Shown: positions 1 through 8,805, numbered from the stretch's first letter. The stretch is 52,340 nucleotides of DNA from an uncultured Bacteroidia bacterium (GCA_938006875.1 CALLMJ010000001.1:1-52340), one strand, 5' to 3'. The notes: generated by a model from the sequence alone, not told the origin. A program made the numbers and translations.

Positions 1-2433
1 GAACTCGTTATCTTCTAATGGTAAGTTAGGATTGGATTGGTATCTTGGGTAATTTGAGCTAGAAATTAATATTTTGATTTTATGACCTTTACCAAAAGAG
101 TAAGCAATGGGCAACATTTTGAATTTTAATTCATAAATAGAATCAGATTTTGCGTTAGACCATTTAATAGTATCAACAGCTTCGTTACTAATCAACCATT
201 TATCTTCGGCGTAAGCTCTTGCATAATCACGAGCACGAATATTTAAAGCTCCTTCTGAGACATACAATTCTCTACCATCAGGGCATACATCTACAATTCT
301 AATAATAAAATCACAATTGGATTCTTCTAGGAATAATGTACCTTGAGGTTTTGTTTTCGCGTAAAGCATTGCAATAGGCTCTCCAATAATACAAACAGAG
401 TCTGTAATGGTATTAGAAATAAATTGTAGGACGTCAGGTCTATCCATAGTTTTCGTTTTCCAATCTAGATTTGCTAAATTCATTTGGCCTTGGCTGGTTC
501 TTGAACCATCAGGAGTATAAACAATCATATTGTTTCCACCAGTTGTAATTACAGCATCATTGGGGTCTGAAACATAAGAAAGAGTACCTTCATTGGTGGT
601 AGGTTTTCTAAAATCTACTGTTCCATTTTGATGTAAATACAAAGGAGTTGGAGTTACAATACTAGGAATTGGAAATGTATCAGCTTCATACCAGTAATTA
701 CCAACGCTTGGGTTTCCATTTAAACCATCGTAAGGGTCATTACCGTTGGGTCCAACTACATAAAACCTAACAGGTTTCATTCCACCGGGTTTGGAAGCAT
801 CTAATTCTATATTTTGAGGGGGGGTTAAAACTGTACCAGAAGTATCCCCAATCAAAGACTGACCTGTTGCAGGAATGGTTAAATATTGTACTTGGTTAGA
901 ATCCGATAAAGCACTTTTAATACGAATAGGAAAATTTCTTAAAGGACCTGTGCCATTGATAAAATTAAAGAAATCTGTAAAAGAAGAAGTAAAAGTATCC
1001 GCGGGAACCATAATTTGAGTACCAGGAATACCTGTATTTTGCCATTCATTAATGGGTGGAAAGATTACAGTAGGTTCCCCTAATAGTTTTCTAAACCAAG
1101 TAATTAATTCGGATTTTCCTACATCACCAATATTAGAAGTTGAAATATTATCAAATGTAACTCCCATGATATCACCTACATTTTTTTTGTAAGTAACATC
1201 ACCTGTTGTTCTTGAACCAATAGTTTGATGAGCCCAAGGTCCTATTACGAGTTTTTGATAATAACGATTTTTCCCTTTTAATTCTTTTAATAAATACTGC
1301 CAAGTTTGCAACTGACCATCCGTAAAAATATCCCACCAACCTGTTAAATGATAAATAGGAACATCCAAAAAAGTATATCTACTCACAGGACCGTTTCTCA
1401 TAGGATTACCGTTAGCATCTAAAGTTGCACGACTCATATCCATTACAGGCCTTAATTCAGAATGGGGATAATGGGCACCATTACTTACTGCCCAAGCATC
1501 AATGGCTGTTTCTGCTGCTATTCTTGAAGTAGTGATTCCGGGTCCGTAATCTTGTAAAGAATGAATTCCATTATAAATACTGGTATCATTAGGGTCATTT
1601 ACAAAATTATATCTTTCCACTTGACCTCTTAGCCAACCATCTATAATTCTTTCACGATAAACACCATTATGGTGCCCTGTTGCATGGTAATGTTCTGCGG
1701 AAGCAACAATAGGAACTAGGGCTTTCAATCCGGGTTGGTCGGGGTCAATTTTATGAGCACCTGCTAACTGATATTGGGAGTTTCCTAATGCTGATGCTCC
1801 CAGCATGCCAATGCTACCATTACATAACAAGTTATCAGTAGAATCAATAACATTATCGTGGTTGGAGTCCCATCGCATTTCGTTCAATATCCATTGAAGG
1901 GTATTGTAACCATCTTCATGTTGATTGGCTTCTTTATTGGGGGTTTTATCTAAGGGGTGACCACTGGTAGGAGAATTCATATAAGGGGTTTTATCCCATG
2001 AATCGGAATACATCGGTAAATAAACACCTTCTGAACGATATCTTCCTCTCATATCCTGCACAATTCCACAATAACCCAATAAAGATTCAATTTGACCTTG
2101 AGTTGGATCTTCTTTATTATATGGAGTTCTTGTAAAAATAACCGGTAACTGCCATGGATTGGCTTGACCCGGATAATAATAGTACTGAGTACCTTTTTTA
2201 GCTATCATTAAACTTACATTGTTTCCAAATAAGTTGAAAGAAGCTTTAAAATCATCTTGTAGAATAGGAACGAATACATCGGTAGCTAATCTAGCACCAT
2301 CTGGCATAGGAACCATAAATTCCATTCTTTCTACCATTTCTTCCAATCCATCAATATTTCCATTGTTATTCCCTTGCGCATGAACCATTTGTGTTAATGA
2401 CAAGGCGATGAGACCTAATAGGTATTTTTTCAT
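1..2433 (-). CDS. Secreted CocE/NonD-type (X-Pro dipeptidyl-peptidase S15-like) hydrolase, 3' end cut by window edge
   Basis: Alpha/beta hydrolase of the CocE/NonD (peptidase S15) family, expected to cleave acyl esters or X-Pro peptides outside the cytoplasm. The first 19 residues form a signal peptide ending near VHA-Q. The catalytic triad is visible: the nucleophile Ser in GMLGASALG at about residue 213, Asp in GWWDIFTDG at about 365 and His in GPWAHQTIG at about 400. The C-terminal jelly-roll domain (about 520-811) follows. The window starts at codon 811, so the stop codon and any T9SS sorting domain lie outside. The ATG at 2433 starts directly with the signal peptide, and a -7 box (2460-2467, minus strand) sits 26 bp upstream. 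The gene is monocistronic as far as can be seen and divergent from the zinc-ribbon gene. The family is confident; the substrate is unknown. Confidence 0.88.
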   Translation of the reverse strand, partial: MKKYLLGLIALSLTQMVHAQGNNNGNIDGLEEMVERMEFMVPMPDGARLATDVFVPILQDDFKASFNLFGNNVSLMIAKKGTQYYYYPGQANPWQLPVIFTRTPYNKEDPTQGQIESLLGYCGIVQDMRGRYRSEGVYLPMYSDSWDKTPYMNSPTSGHPLDKTPNKEANQHEDGYNTLQWILNEMRWDSNHDNVIDSTDNLLCNGSIGMLGASALGNSQYQLAGAHKIDPDQPGLKALVPIVASAEHYHATGHHNGVYRERIIDGWLRGQVERYNFVNDPNDTSIYNGIHSLQDYGPGITTSRIAAETAIDAWAVSNGAHYPHSELRPVMDMSRATLDANGNPMRNGPVSRYTFLDVPIYHLTGWWDIFTDGQLQTWQYLLKELKGKNRYYQKLVIGPWAHQTIGSRTTGDVTYKKNVGDIMGVTFDNISTSNIGDVGKSELITWFRKLLGEPTVIFPPINEWQNTGIPGTQIMVPADTFTSSFTDFFNFINGTGPLRNFPIRIKSALSDSNQVQYLTIPATGQSLIGDTSGTVLTPPQNIELDASKPGGMKPVRFYVVGPNGNDPYDGLNGNPSVGNYWYEADTFPIPSIVTPTPLYLHQNGTVDFRKPTTNEGTLSYVSDPNDAVITTGGNNMIVYTPDGSRTSQGQMNLANLDWKTKTMDRPDVLQFISNTITDSVCIIGEPIAMLYAKTKPQGTLFLEESNCDFIIRIVDVCPDGRELYVSEGALNIRARDYARAYAEDKWLISNEAVDTIKWSNAKSDSIYELKFKMLPIAYSFGKGHKIKILISSSNYPRYQSNPNLPLEDNEF

Positions 2434-2459
2434 ATGAATAATTTTAAACTTTTACGCTA

Positions 2460-2467
2460 CAAAAATA
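2460..2467 (-). promoter_or_regulatory. -7 promoter box for the CocE-like hydrolase
   Basis: On the minus strand this reads TATTTTTG, matching the Bacteroidota -7 consensus TAnnTTTG. No TTG is present at the -33 spacing, so only the -7 half is supported. Confidence 0.5.
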
Positions 2468-2622
2468 ATATTTTTTGATATTACTTTAAAATTTTTTTAT
2501 CTTTTTTCATTTTCCTTGATAATTTTTAACTTTATTTCTTGATTATTTTGACTGTTTTACATAAATTTTCCTTTCTATAAACTTTGAGTTTTTCGTAATC
2601 TATTTAATTTTTTTACAAATTG

Positions 2623-2652
2623 TTGAACCTAAATTTAATATTATTATTTTTG
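2623..2652 (+). promoter_or_regulatory. Bacteroidota-type promoter of the zinc-ribbon membrane protein gene
   Basis: TTG (2623-2625), a 19-bp spacer, then TATTTTTG (2645-2652). This is a full match to TTG-N19-TAnnTTTG. The start codon at 2668 follows 15 bp later. Confidence 0.75.
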
Positions 2653-2667
2653 CAAAGTTTATAAACC

Positions 2668-3861
2668 ATGAAATTTAAACAAACTGAAATTGATAAATTA
2701 GAACTAACAGATACCATTAAATGTTCTAATTGTGGTAATTCTGTATCCTTATCAACAGAAGAAACTACAAATTGTGACTTCTGTAACTCTGAAGTAAAGA
2801 TTCCTGAAAATTATCGAAAACTAAAACAAAAACAATTAGAACGCCAAAAACAATTAGACGAAGCAGAAGAAGTTTATAAAGAAATTTCTATTCCTCCTAA
2901 AAAATGGATGCTCACTTGGAATAATTTAGCAGAAGGAGTTTTTAGTATGATAAGTTTAGTAGTTACTATTTTTGTTTGGTTAGGAGGTGCAATGGCTTTG
3001 GCTTTGATTTTTTTCCTTTACTTTGGTATTATGGCTATTGCCCCAATTATCCATGTAAACTACCTAGATACCATCGGAGCTGGGTGGATTTACCTAATTA
3101 CATTTGCTTTATTTACTTTACTTATTATTTTGCCCATGGTTCTAAACGCTTTTGTGAAAGACTTCTTAGTTTTAAAAACCACCCTTCAAGCTAATTTAAT
3201 GGCAAAATTTTCTGATGATAATAAAAAAATTCCTATTTGTAGAAATTGTGGTGCTCCGTTAGATACTCTAAAACCTCATTTCTGTATTCCTTGTGATTAT
3301 TGCGAAACTGAAAACATCATTAACGTAAAAACTGATTGGTTTACCAAAATTAAAGAATTTACAGTTTGGCAATTCAAAACATTAGATAAAGCTCTTAAAC
3401 AATTTCATTTATACAAAAAAGAAATGAAAGAAAACTTAAACTTATGGATTTATGGATCTGTATTTTTCCTTTTTATTAGTTATGGAATTGGAGTGTTTGT
3501 TACTTGGATTGATTTAGAAGATAAAAATCCACCTAATTGGAAAGTTCTTACCTCACAACCTCAAAAGTTATATTCAAACAAAGACCATTCAACTTTATTG
3601 TTAAATCAAAAAAATGAATGGAAAAATGAAGATTATTGGATTGCATTAGATTACAATCAAAATCTTGTAGTTCAAATAGAGAGTGAATTTAAACCTCAAG
3701 TGGTTATATCAAACACTACCACCTCAGATGGAAATAAAATTGCTGATTTTTTAAAAGAAACTTTACCTAATCAATGGGAATGGAAAGCCCCTTATAAAGG
3801 TAAATTTTTACTTACTATCAAAGGAAATACACCTTTTTTTATAACTGTGAGTGTAAAGTAA
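2668..3861 (+). CDS. Zinc-ribbon-containing integral membrane protein of unknown function
   Basis: I do not recognise a named family. The 397-residue product has two four-cysteine zinc-ribbon-like clusters: Cys19/Cys22 with Cys36/Cys39, and Cys191/Cys194 with Cys206/Cys209 (Cys212 also near). Charged helical stretches (about 48-72, 225-258) and three hydrophobic segments (about 92-126, 139-160, 259-279) alternate with them, followed by a soluble C-terminal domain of about 115 residues ending FFITVSVK. The architecture is therefore cytosolic metal-binding modules on either side of a membrane hairpin, plus a tail probably on the other side of the membrane. A full consensus promoter lies immediately upstream, and the gene stands alone, convergent with ltaE. 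A role in membrane sensing or assembly would be a guess. Confidence 0.8.
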   Translation: MKFKQTEIDKLELTDTIKCSNCGNSVSLSTEETTNCDFCNSEVKIPENYRKLKQKQLERQKQLDEAEEVYKEISIPPKKWMLTWNNLAEGVFSMISLVVTIFVWLGGAMALALIFFLYFGIMAIAPIIHVNYLDTIGAGWIYLITFALFTLLIILPMVLNAFVKDFLVLKTTLQANLMAKFSDDNKKIPICRNCGAPLDTLKPHFCIPCDYCETENIINVKTDWFTKIKEFTVWQFKTLDKALKQFHLYKKEMKENLNLWIYGSVFFLFISYGIGVFVTWIDLEDKNPPNWKVLTSQPQKLYSNKDHSTLLLNQKNEWKNEDYWIALDYNQNLVVQIESEFKPQVVISNTTTSDGNKIADFLKETLPNQWEWKAPYKGKFLLTIKGNTPFFITVSVK

Positions 3862-3890
3862 TAATAAAAATTTTTTTGGGGCTTACCTAC

Positions 3891-4004
3891 TCACTAACAC
3901 TTTGGGGTCGGTTGCTACGTTTACACTGAGCTTTCCGAAGAGGGCTTCGCAAACGCTTCTGCATTTCGGTGAACTCAATATATCCTTTTTACACTTTTTT
4001 CAAA
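3891..4004 (+). repeat. Dispersed repeat family A, copy 1 (intergenic)
   Basis: Contains the family core GCTACGTTTACACTGAGCTT followed by TCCGAAGAGGGCTTCG, then CATTTCGGTGAACTCAATAT and a tail CCTTTTTACACTTTTTT. The core recurs at 8838-8988 (+), 12276-12437 (-) and 40012-40112 (+); the tail is shared with the last copy. It lies between the convergent zinc-ribbon gene and ltaE and holds no credible open reading frame. Confidence 0.75.
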
Positions 4005-4097
4005 AGCATCAAAAGGCAGTGCCACTTCGTAGTCAATGAGTATTATTGAATTGTACCCTCCCCCTCACACTTATGTCGAAATAAAATTGTAAATTCT

Positions 4098-5126
4098 TTA
4101 TATCTTTTTAATCACTTCTACCACTTTTTCCACCATTAATTCTGTAATATTCAAATGAGTAACCATACGAATATGTCTTTCTCCAACGGGTAAACACAAT
4201 ATTTGGTGTTCTTTAAGTTTGAAAATAATTTCTAATGGGTGTAAATTAGGCTTTACTTGAAAAAGAATAATATTGGTTTGAACAGGAAAAACATGATGAA
4301 CAAAAGAGGTTTTTGCAAGATTATCAGAAATTATTTTAGCATGCTGATGGTCATTAGCAAGCTTTTGAATGTTATTTTCAAGAGCATAAATTCCCGCTGC
4401 TGCTAAGTAACCAGCTTGTCTCAAGCCACCACCCATCAATTTTCTGAATCTTTTAGCACGTTTAATAAAATCTTTTTTTCCTAAGAGAACACTACCCACA
4501 GGTGCGCCCAACCCTTTACTCAAACAAATGGAGATGCTATCAAACACTTTTCCATAGTCTAATGGATTTTCATTTTGAGCAATTATTGCATTAAACAACC
4601 TTGCTCCGTCTAAATGTAAGGCCATTTGATTTTGTTCACAAACTTTTTGGATATTTAAGATTTCTTGAAAATCATAACAAGCACCGCCTCCTCGATTGGC
4701 AGTATTTTCTAAACATACTAAACGGCTTATAGGTTGGTGAATATCATCGGGTCTTATGACTTTTATTATCTGTTCTCCAGTTATTCTACCATAATTACCT
4801 TCTAAAACTCGGGGTTGGCAACCTGAATGAAAAGCAATTCCACCGCCTTCATAATAAAAAACATGGGAATGAGCCTCACAAATTACTTCATCACCGGGTT
4901 GAGTATGCGTTTTAATAGCAATTTGATTAGTCATAGTCCCAGAAGGACAAAAAAGACCTGCTTCCGTACCTAACATTTCTGCGAGTTTTTTTTCTAATTT
5001 TTGTACGGTTGGGTCTTCACCAAAAACATCATCACCTACCTCCGCTTGCATCATAAATTCTAACATTTCTTGGGTAGGCTTTGTAACAGTGTCTGACCTT
5101 AAATCAATAATTTGTGAATGAACCAT
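4098..5126 (-). CDS. ltaE: Low-specificity L-threonine aldolase
   Basis: PLP enzyme of the fold-type I aldolase family that cleaves L-threonine or L-allo-threonine to glycine and acetaldehyde. The 342-residue length is typical. Visible signatures are [12 protein letters not shown] at the N-terminus (7-18), the [11 protein letters not shown] loop (31-41), the ring-stacking His at HSHVF (86-90), [10 protein letters not shown] (171-180) and the Schiff-base lysine in [14 protein letters not shown] (Lys204). The ATG at 5126 overlaps the 3' end of recX by 23 bp, so the two are probably co-transcribed and translationally coupled. Glycine supply is the usual role. The call is confident at family level; stereospecificity cannot be read from sequence. 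Confidence 0.95.
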   Translation of the reverse strand: MVHSQIIDLRSDTVTKPTQEMLEFMMQAEVGDDVFGEDPTVQKLEKKLAEMLGTEAGLFCPSGTMTNQIAIKTHTQPGDEVICEAHSHVFYYEGGGIAFHSGCQPRVLEGNYGRITGEQIIKVIRPDDIHQPISRLVCLENTANRGGGACYDFQEILNIQKVCEQNQMALHLDGARLFNAIIAQNENPLDYGKVFDSISICLSKGLGAPVGSVLLGKKDFIKRAKRFRKLMGGGLRQAGYLAAAGIYALENNIQKLANDHQHAKIISDNLAKTSFVHHVFPVQTNIILFQVKPNLHPLEIIFKLKEHQILCLPVGERHIRMVTHLNITELMVEKVVEVIKKI

Positions 5127-5586
5127 TTTCTTTTATTTCCTTTAAAATTTTTTGAATATTTTCTAACTCATAACCTTTTTGTAGTAGATACTTTTGAGTT
5201 TTGAGATAAGCATCTTTATCATCATACAAAGATTGTATTTTTTTCTTTGCCAGTTGATATAAATTTTGAAAATACTCTTCATCATCAATTTCCGATAAAG
5301 CGATTTCAACAAGTTTTGAAGAAAAGTTTTGAGCATTTAATTCATACAAAATTTTTTCTTTACCCCATTTACAATTTCTAAATTTACCTCTGACAAAGGA
5401 TTTTACAAAACGTTCTTCATCTATAAATTTTTCTGTTTTGAGTTCTTGAATTAAATCAAAGATTTGTTGTTCATTTTGAAGACCCAATGATTTTAATTTT
5501 TCTTTTACTTGGTTTTCAGAACGTTCTTGATAAGCACAAAATTGATAAATTTTTTTTCTAATAGATTTAAAATCTTGAATTTTCAT
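5104..5586 (-). CDS. recX: Regulatory protein RecX
   Basis: RecX-family modulator of RecA filaments. The product is 160 residues, mostly helical and strongly charged, with the three-helix repeat pattern of Rec[20 protein letters not shown], then [22 protein letters not shown] (the conserved F-DE-RFA-sF-R..---KWG motif), then a C-terminal repeat with [15 protein letters not shown]. The ATG at 5586 (MKIQDF) is preferred over the in-frame start 21 bp upstream because family members begin close to this point. It lies 28 bp downstream of the HTTM gene and overlaps ltaE by 23 bp. recA is not in the window. Confidence 0.88.
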   Translation of the reverse strand: MKIQDFKSIRKKIYQFCAYQERSENQVKEKLKSLGLQNEQQIFDLIQELKTEKFIDEERFVKSFVRGKFRNCKWGKEKILYELNAQNFSSKLVEIALSEIDDEEYFQNLYQLAKKKIQSLYDDKDAYLKTQKYLLQKGYELENIQKILKEIKENGSFTNY

Positions 5587-5614
5587 TATACCGCAAAAAT
5601 AAAACAATTAAAAC

Positions 5615-6964
5615 TTATTGAGAATTATTCAAAGGTATAATCCAATCAAAAGCTTTAAAAGGGGTATATTTTTTTTCGGCTAAATTTACACTGGGGTTTA
5701 CATAAACTTGTGAGGGTCTTCCATTTAAAGAGCAATAACTATCCGCATAAACCTCTACTTTTTTTCCTTCTTTTTGATATTTATCCTTTAAAAAATGTGC
5801 AAATTCTAATATCATGTCGGGTTGAGTAGAAAGTTGTTTTACTTGGTTTTTGGTTAAGTAGTTTTCTGGTCGTTCAATCCATTGTTTTTTAGTTTGAGGT
5901 TCTTTGATGATGTACTCTAAATGAGCGGCTTTTTCAATAAGCATAATATGCCAAGCAAAACGAAAACCTTCCTCTGTCCAAAGCATATTTCCTGTATACA
6001 ATAAAAACCTGAAAGGTAAAAAAAACTGTAATCCTATAAAAATGGGAAGTAACTTATAAAAAATTGATGATAAAAAGGGTTTGGGTAATGATACATTTTT
6101 TGTATTTTGGGGGGGATTAAAAAGATGAAATTTAAAAAAAGTTAAAATTTTTTGATGAAAATGAGGCTCAAAGAATATCAATATACAAGCTGACATAATG
6201 AAAGGAAACATTCCGATATAAAATAAAAGGTGGGTCAAAAGATGGAAAATGATAGCAATAAAAAAAGCATAAATACGAGTTGGTTTATAGAATAAAAGAA
6301 AAGGTAAAGATAAATCCATGAGCATTGCTCCCCACGAAAATATATAAGCAGCCCATTCTTGAGCAAAAATAGGTCCTAATAAAAACCAATGACTTGAACT
6401 TCCTAACCAAATCTTTAAAGGTTGAGCCAAAATCAACCAATCATACTTGATTTTACATAACCCACCAAAAAAATAAACCGATACAATTTGAAGTTTTAAA
6501 ATCAAAATCATATAATAAGGAATTTCTTTTGAAAAAATTTGAGGTTTTAGTTTTACATCTATGGAATAGGCTTTATGGGCAGGTAAAAAGATGAACAAAA
6601 AACTTAACATGCTAATTAAGTAGTAATGGTTCAAATAGTTAGATTTATCCATTAGTTCAATGTAAGTAAAACTTAAAAAGAAAATCCCAGCACATGCGCG
6701 GTACCAAAATCCTAAAGCAATACCTAATGCACTCAATCCACAAATTCCAAATAAAAAATAGATGTAAGGGCTTTTAAAGGGTTTAATCCATTCAAAACCA
6801 TAGTAAGAAAAAAAATATTCAGGTTTTATATATAGTTCATCAATCCATCCATTTAAAAAAAAACGGAGTATAGAAAAAAACATTAATAAACCAAAAGCTA
6901 ATCTAAAAAAAGCTAACGATTCAATAGGATAGGGTTCTAATAATTTTTGAAAATATAGTTTCAT
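5615..6964 (-). CDS. HTTM-domain membrane protein (vitamin K-dependent gamma-carboxylase-like)
   Basis: Polytopic 449-residue protein resembling the bacterial HTTM branch of the vitamin K-dependent gamma-glutamyl carboxylase superfamily. The N-terminus has the family pattern ESLAFFRLAFGLLMFFSILR, followed by several transmembrane segments. Family-like motifs are the FLPAHKAYSID stretch near residue 130, the VSVYFFGGLCKIKYDWL helix with its conserved lysine (about 160-176), and a C-terminal soluble part ending YSIDVK-independent, with PSQVYVNPSVNL near the end. In animals this fold carboxylates glutamates using reduced vitamin K; bacterial members are largely uncharacterised, so the activity here is inferred only from homology. 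The start ATG at 6964 opens directly into the family N-terminus. It lies upstream of recX on the same strand. Confidence 0.8.
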   Translation of the reverse strand: MKLYFQKLLEPYPIESLAFFRLAFGLLMFFSILRFFLNGWIDELYIKPEYFFSYYGFEWIKPFKSPYIYFLFGICGLSALGIALGFWYRACAGIFFLSFTYIELMDKSNYLNHYYLISMLSFLFIFLPAHKAYSIDVKLKPQIFSKEIPYYMILILKLQIVSVYFFGGLCKIKYDWLILAQPLKIWLGSSSHWFLLGPIFAQEWAAYIFSWGAMLMDLSLPFLLFYKPTRIYAFFIAIIFHLLTHLLFYIGMFPFIMSACILIFFEPHFHQKILTFFKFHLFNPPQNTKNVSLPKPFLSSIFYKLLPIFIGLQFFLPFRFLLYTGNMLWTEEGFRFAWHIMLIEKAAHLEYIIKEPQTKKQWIERPENYLTKNQVKQLSTQPDMILEFAHFLKDKYQKEGKKVEVYADSYCSLNGRPSQVYVNPSVNLAEKKYTPFKAFDWIIPLNNSQ

Positions 6965-6994
6965 GAATATTTAAGGTTTGAATGCAAAAATAAA

Positions 6995-7022
6995 AAAACT
7001 CTCCAGAAAACCAGAGAGTTTT
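6995..7022 (-). terminator. Rho-independent terminator downstream of nuoC
   Basis: Perfect 9-bp stem (6995-7003 with 7014-7022, AAAACTCTC/GAGAGTTTT) around a 10-nt loop. On the minus strand the stem is followed by a T-rich run. It sits 22 bp after the nuoC stop codon and separates nuoC from the HTTM gene. Confidence 0.8.
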
Positions 7023-7044
7023 AAAGAAATATGAAAAACATACA

Positions 7045-7536
7045 TTAATATCCTTTGGGGGGATCTTTTTCTGGTGTTTGAATAGAACCCGGAATACCAA
7101 TAAGAGGGAACTCCTTTCTTAATGGAAAATATTCAAAATCTTCTGGCATATAGATTCTTCTTAAATCAGGATGACCCGTAAAAATTACTCCCATCATGTC
7201 ATATTGTTCCCTTTCATACCAATTCGCTGAAGGCCAAATATCCGTAACAGTAGGAACTTCTGGTTTATCTTCAGAAATTTTTGATTTTACACGAACTCGA
7301 GAATTATTAGATAAATTAAAAACATTATAAGAAATTTCGAATCTATCACCATCTTCATATAAATCGGTTACAACAATATCTACTAAATAATCAAAACCTT
7401 GATTCGTTTTTAAATCTTTTAAAAAATCATGCAGACCCGATATTTTTACAATAAAAGTAACTTCGCCTGCATACTCTTTGATTTCCAGTATATTTTGCTC
7501 CTGGGTAGATTTTAACTGTTCGACGTATGTACTCAT
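7045..7536 (-). CDS. nuoC: NADH-quinone oxidoreductase subunit C
   Basis: Complex I 30-kDa subunit, a peripheral-arm protein linking the NuoB/NuoD quinone module. The 163-residue product has the diagnostic motif PSANWYEREQYDMMGVIFTG followed by HPDLRRIYMPEDFEYFPLRKEFP. The ATG at 7536 (MSTYVEQL) is chosen because the longer in-frame TTG start at 7560 falls inside the -7 promoter box. Unusually, no other nuo gene is adjacent: a divergent gene lies upstream and a strong terminator follows within 25 bp, so the gene looks monocistronic. The length and motifs are normal, so it is not an obvious remnant. Confidence 0.95.
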   Translation of the reverse strand: MSTYVEQLKSTQEQNILEIKEYAGEVTFIVKISGLHDFLKDLKTNQGFDYLVDIVVTDLYEDGDRFEISYNVFNLSNNSRVRVKSKISEDKPEVPTVTDIWPSANWYEREQYDMMGVIFTGHPDLRRIYMPEDFEYFPLRKEFPLIGIPGSIQTPEKDPPKGY

Positions 7537-7557
7537 TGAGTGCTTATTTTCAAACTG

Positions 7558-7588
7558 CAATATTAAAAAAACATTTTTTTATTTCCAA
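7558..7588 (-). promoter_or_regulatory. Probable nuoC promoter
   Basis: On the minus strand: TTG (7588-7586), a 20-bp spacer, then TAATATTG (7565-7558), one mismatch from TAnnTTTG. It excludes the upstream TTG start candidate at 7560. Confidence 0.55.
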
Positions 7589-7627
7589 AACCTTCAAAAA
7601 AACTTTTCGTATTCTTGAAATTTATTG

Positions 7628-7635
7628 TATATTTG
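7628..7635 (+). promoter_or_regulatory. -7 promoter box of the DUF420 operon
   Basis: TATATTTG matches TAnnTTTG exactly; the -33 region is weak (TTT/TTC). It lies 34 bp upstream of the ATG at 7670 and excludes the longer in-frame TTG start at 7625. Confidence 0.55.
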
Positions 7636-7669
7636 CGAACATTATTTTCTTAACGATTGTTTGATAATT

Positions 7670-8209
7670 ATGGAAAAAAATCAAATTTTGAAAGATAAAG
7701 TTTATATACCTTTAATTTGGGTTTTATCTATTGCTATTCCTATGGTAGTCGCTGTTTTACTTTATATGCCAAAATTGAGTATTACCGGCTTTAACGTGAA
7801 ATTTTTACCCACACTTAATGCAAGTATTAATTTTACCGTTAGTATTTTGTTAATTCTTGGTGTATATTTTATCAAAAATAAAAATTTGAAACTTCACAAA
7901 GTTTGTATGTTTTCTGCTCTGATATTATCCTCCTTATTTTTAATTTCTTATGTAATTTACCATGCTTCTGTTCCAGAAACTCGTTTTGGTGGGCAAGGAA
8001 TGATTCGTTATGTTTATTTCTTCTTTCTAATTACCCATATTTTTCTTGCCATTTTTGTAGTACCCTTAGCACTCTTTTCTATTTACAGAGGTATCAATTC
8101 CCAGATAGAATTACACAAAAAAATCGTGAAATATACCTTTCCAATATGGCTTTATGTTTCTGTTACAGGCGTAGTAGTTTATTTGATGATTTCCCCTTAT
8201 TATTCATAA
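7670..8209 (+). CDS. DUF420 (CtaM/YozB-like) integral membrane protein
   Basis: Member of the DUF420 family, 179 residues, about five transmembrane helices. Family features are the HKVCMFSALILSSLFLISYV helix, the YHASVPETRFGGQG loop, RYVYFFFLITHIFLAIFVVP and a final helix ending MISPYYS, with conserved histidines at helix ends. Characterised relatives (CtaM in staphylococci) are needed for maturation of a heme-copper oxidase, so a role in cytochrome oxidase assembly is a reasonable inference; it is not proven here. The ATG at 7670 (MEKNQ) is preferred because the upstream TTG lies in front of the -7 box. First gene of a tight four-gene operon (4-bp gap to the next gene). Confidence 0.85.
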   Translation: MEKNQILKDKVYIPLIWVLSIAIPMVVAVLLYMPKLSITGFNVKFLPTLNASINFTVSILLILGVYFIKNKNLKLHKVCMFSALILSSLFLISYVIYHASVPETRFGGQGMIRYVYFFFLITHIFLAIFVVPLALFSIYRGINSQIELHKKIVKYTFPIWLYVSVTGVVVYLMISPYYS

Positions 8210-8213
8210 ATTT

Positions 8214-8432
8214 ATGAAAAAGTATTTATTGTTTTTAATTCTGTTCTTTGTAAAATTAAGTTTTTTGATGGCTCAATGTCCTATGTGTAAACAAAATGTT
8301 CAAGCAGGTATTGAAAGCGGAGGAAAAGTAGGATTAGGTTTGAACAGTGGAATTATTTACTTATTAGCTGTTCCTTACATCATTGCTAGTATTTTTGGCT
8401 ATTGGTATTGGAAAAACCGCAATAAACTATAA
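8214..8432 (+). CDS. CPMC-motif small membrane protein
   Basis: A 72-residue protein: cleavable signal peptide (residues 1-20, ending LMA-Q), then immediately CPMC (22-25), a Gly-rich stretch (QAGIESGGKVGLGLNSGI) and one C-terminal transmembrane helix followed by WKNRNKL. I know no functional name. The CxxC right after the cleavage site would be presented on the outer face of the membrane, where it could bind copper or heme or act as a redox pair. It starts 4 bp after the DUF420 stop and ends 4 bp before the next gene, so it is clearly translated in the operon. Similar small proteins accompany DUF420 genes in other Bacteroidota as far as I recall, but this was not checked. Confidence 0.75.
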   Translation: MKKYLLFLILFFVKLSFLMAQCPMCKQNVQAGIESGGKVGLGLNSGIIYLLAVPYIIASIFGYWYWKNRNKL

Positions 8433-8436
8433 AATT

Positions 8437-8805
8437 ATGAGTTGGTTAGATAAGTACCCAGAAAAAAATCAAATTCAAAACGCAAATATGACTTCCAAAA
8501 TATTATTAAAATTAGGATTTTTTTTGGTTTTTATTGCTTTAATTTACGTTGCATTTCAGTATGCAGTAACCTTTATTAGTTCAAAAGTTTCACCCATGGT
8601 TGTCCAAACAACGAGTGCAGCAGGTTCTGGATTAGCAGCTACAGTTTTGATTACCAAATTTTTACCATTTTTTATTGCCTTTAAAGCCATTTTAAAAATC
8701 ATTAAAACCATTTTAACACTTTTGCTTTTAGCGGGATTATTTTTATTATACTTGAATATCAAACATCCTGAAACTTTTCAATCACTTACAAAAGCTTTTT
8801 CATGA
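8437..8805 (+). CDS. Small two-to-three-helix membrane protein, unknown function
   Basis: The 122-residue product begins MSWLDKYPEKN; hydrophobic segments at about 24-45, 55-80 and 92-112 are separated by a Ser/Thr/Ala-rich stretch (SPMVVQTTSAAGSGLAATVL). The reading frame extends 18 codons further upstream, but that part overlaps the previous gene, and the ATG at 8437 gives the usual 4-bp spacing. The stop overlaps the next start (ATGA at 8802). I do not recognise the family. Operon position suggests a function shared with the DUF420 and CPMC proteins, which is inference only. Confidence 0.7.
   Translation: MSWLDKYPEKNQIQNANMTSKILLKLGFFLVFIALIYVAFQYAVTFISSKVSPMVVQTTSAAGSGLAATVLITKFLPFFIAFKAILKIIKTILTLLLLAGLFLLYLNIKHPETFQSLTKAFS

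Noticed and set aside
3862-4097. Insertion-sequence remnant between the zinc-ribbon gene and ltaE
   Set aside because: No transposase fragment or terminal inverted repeats with target duplication were seen; the sequence matches the dispersed repeat A instead.
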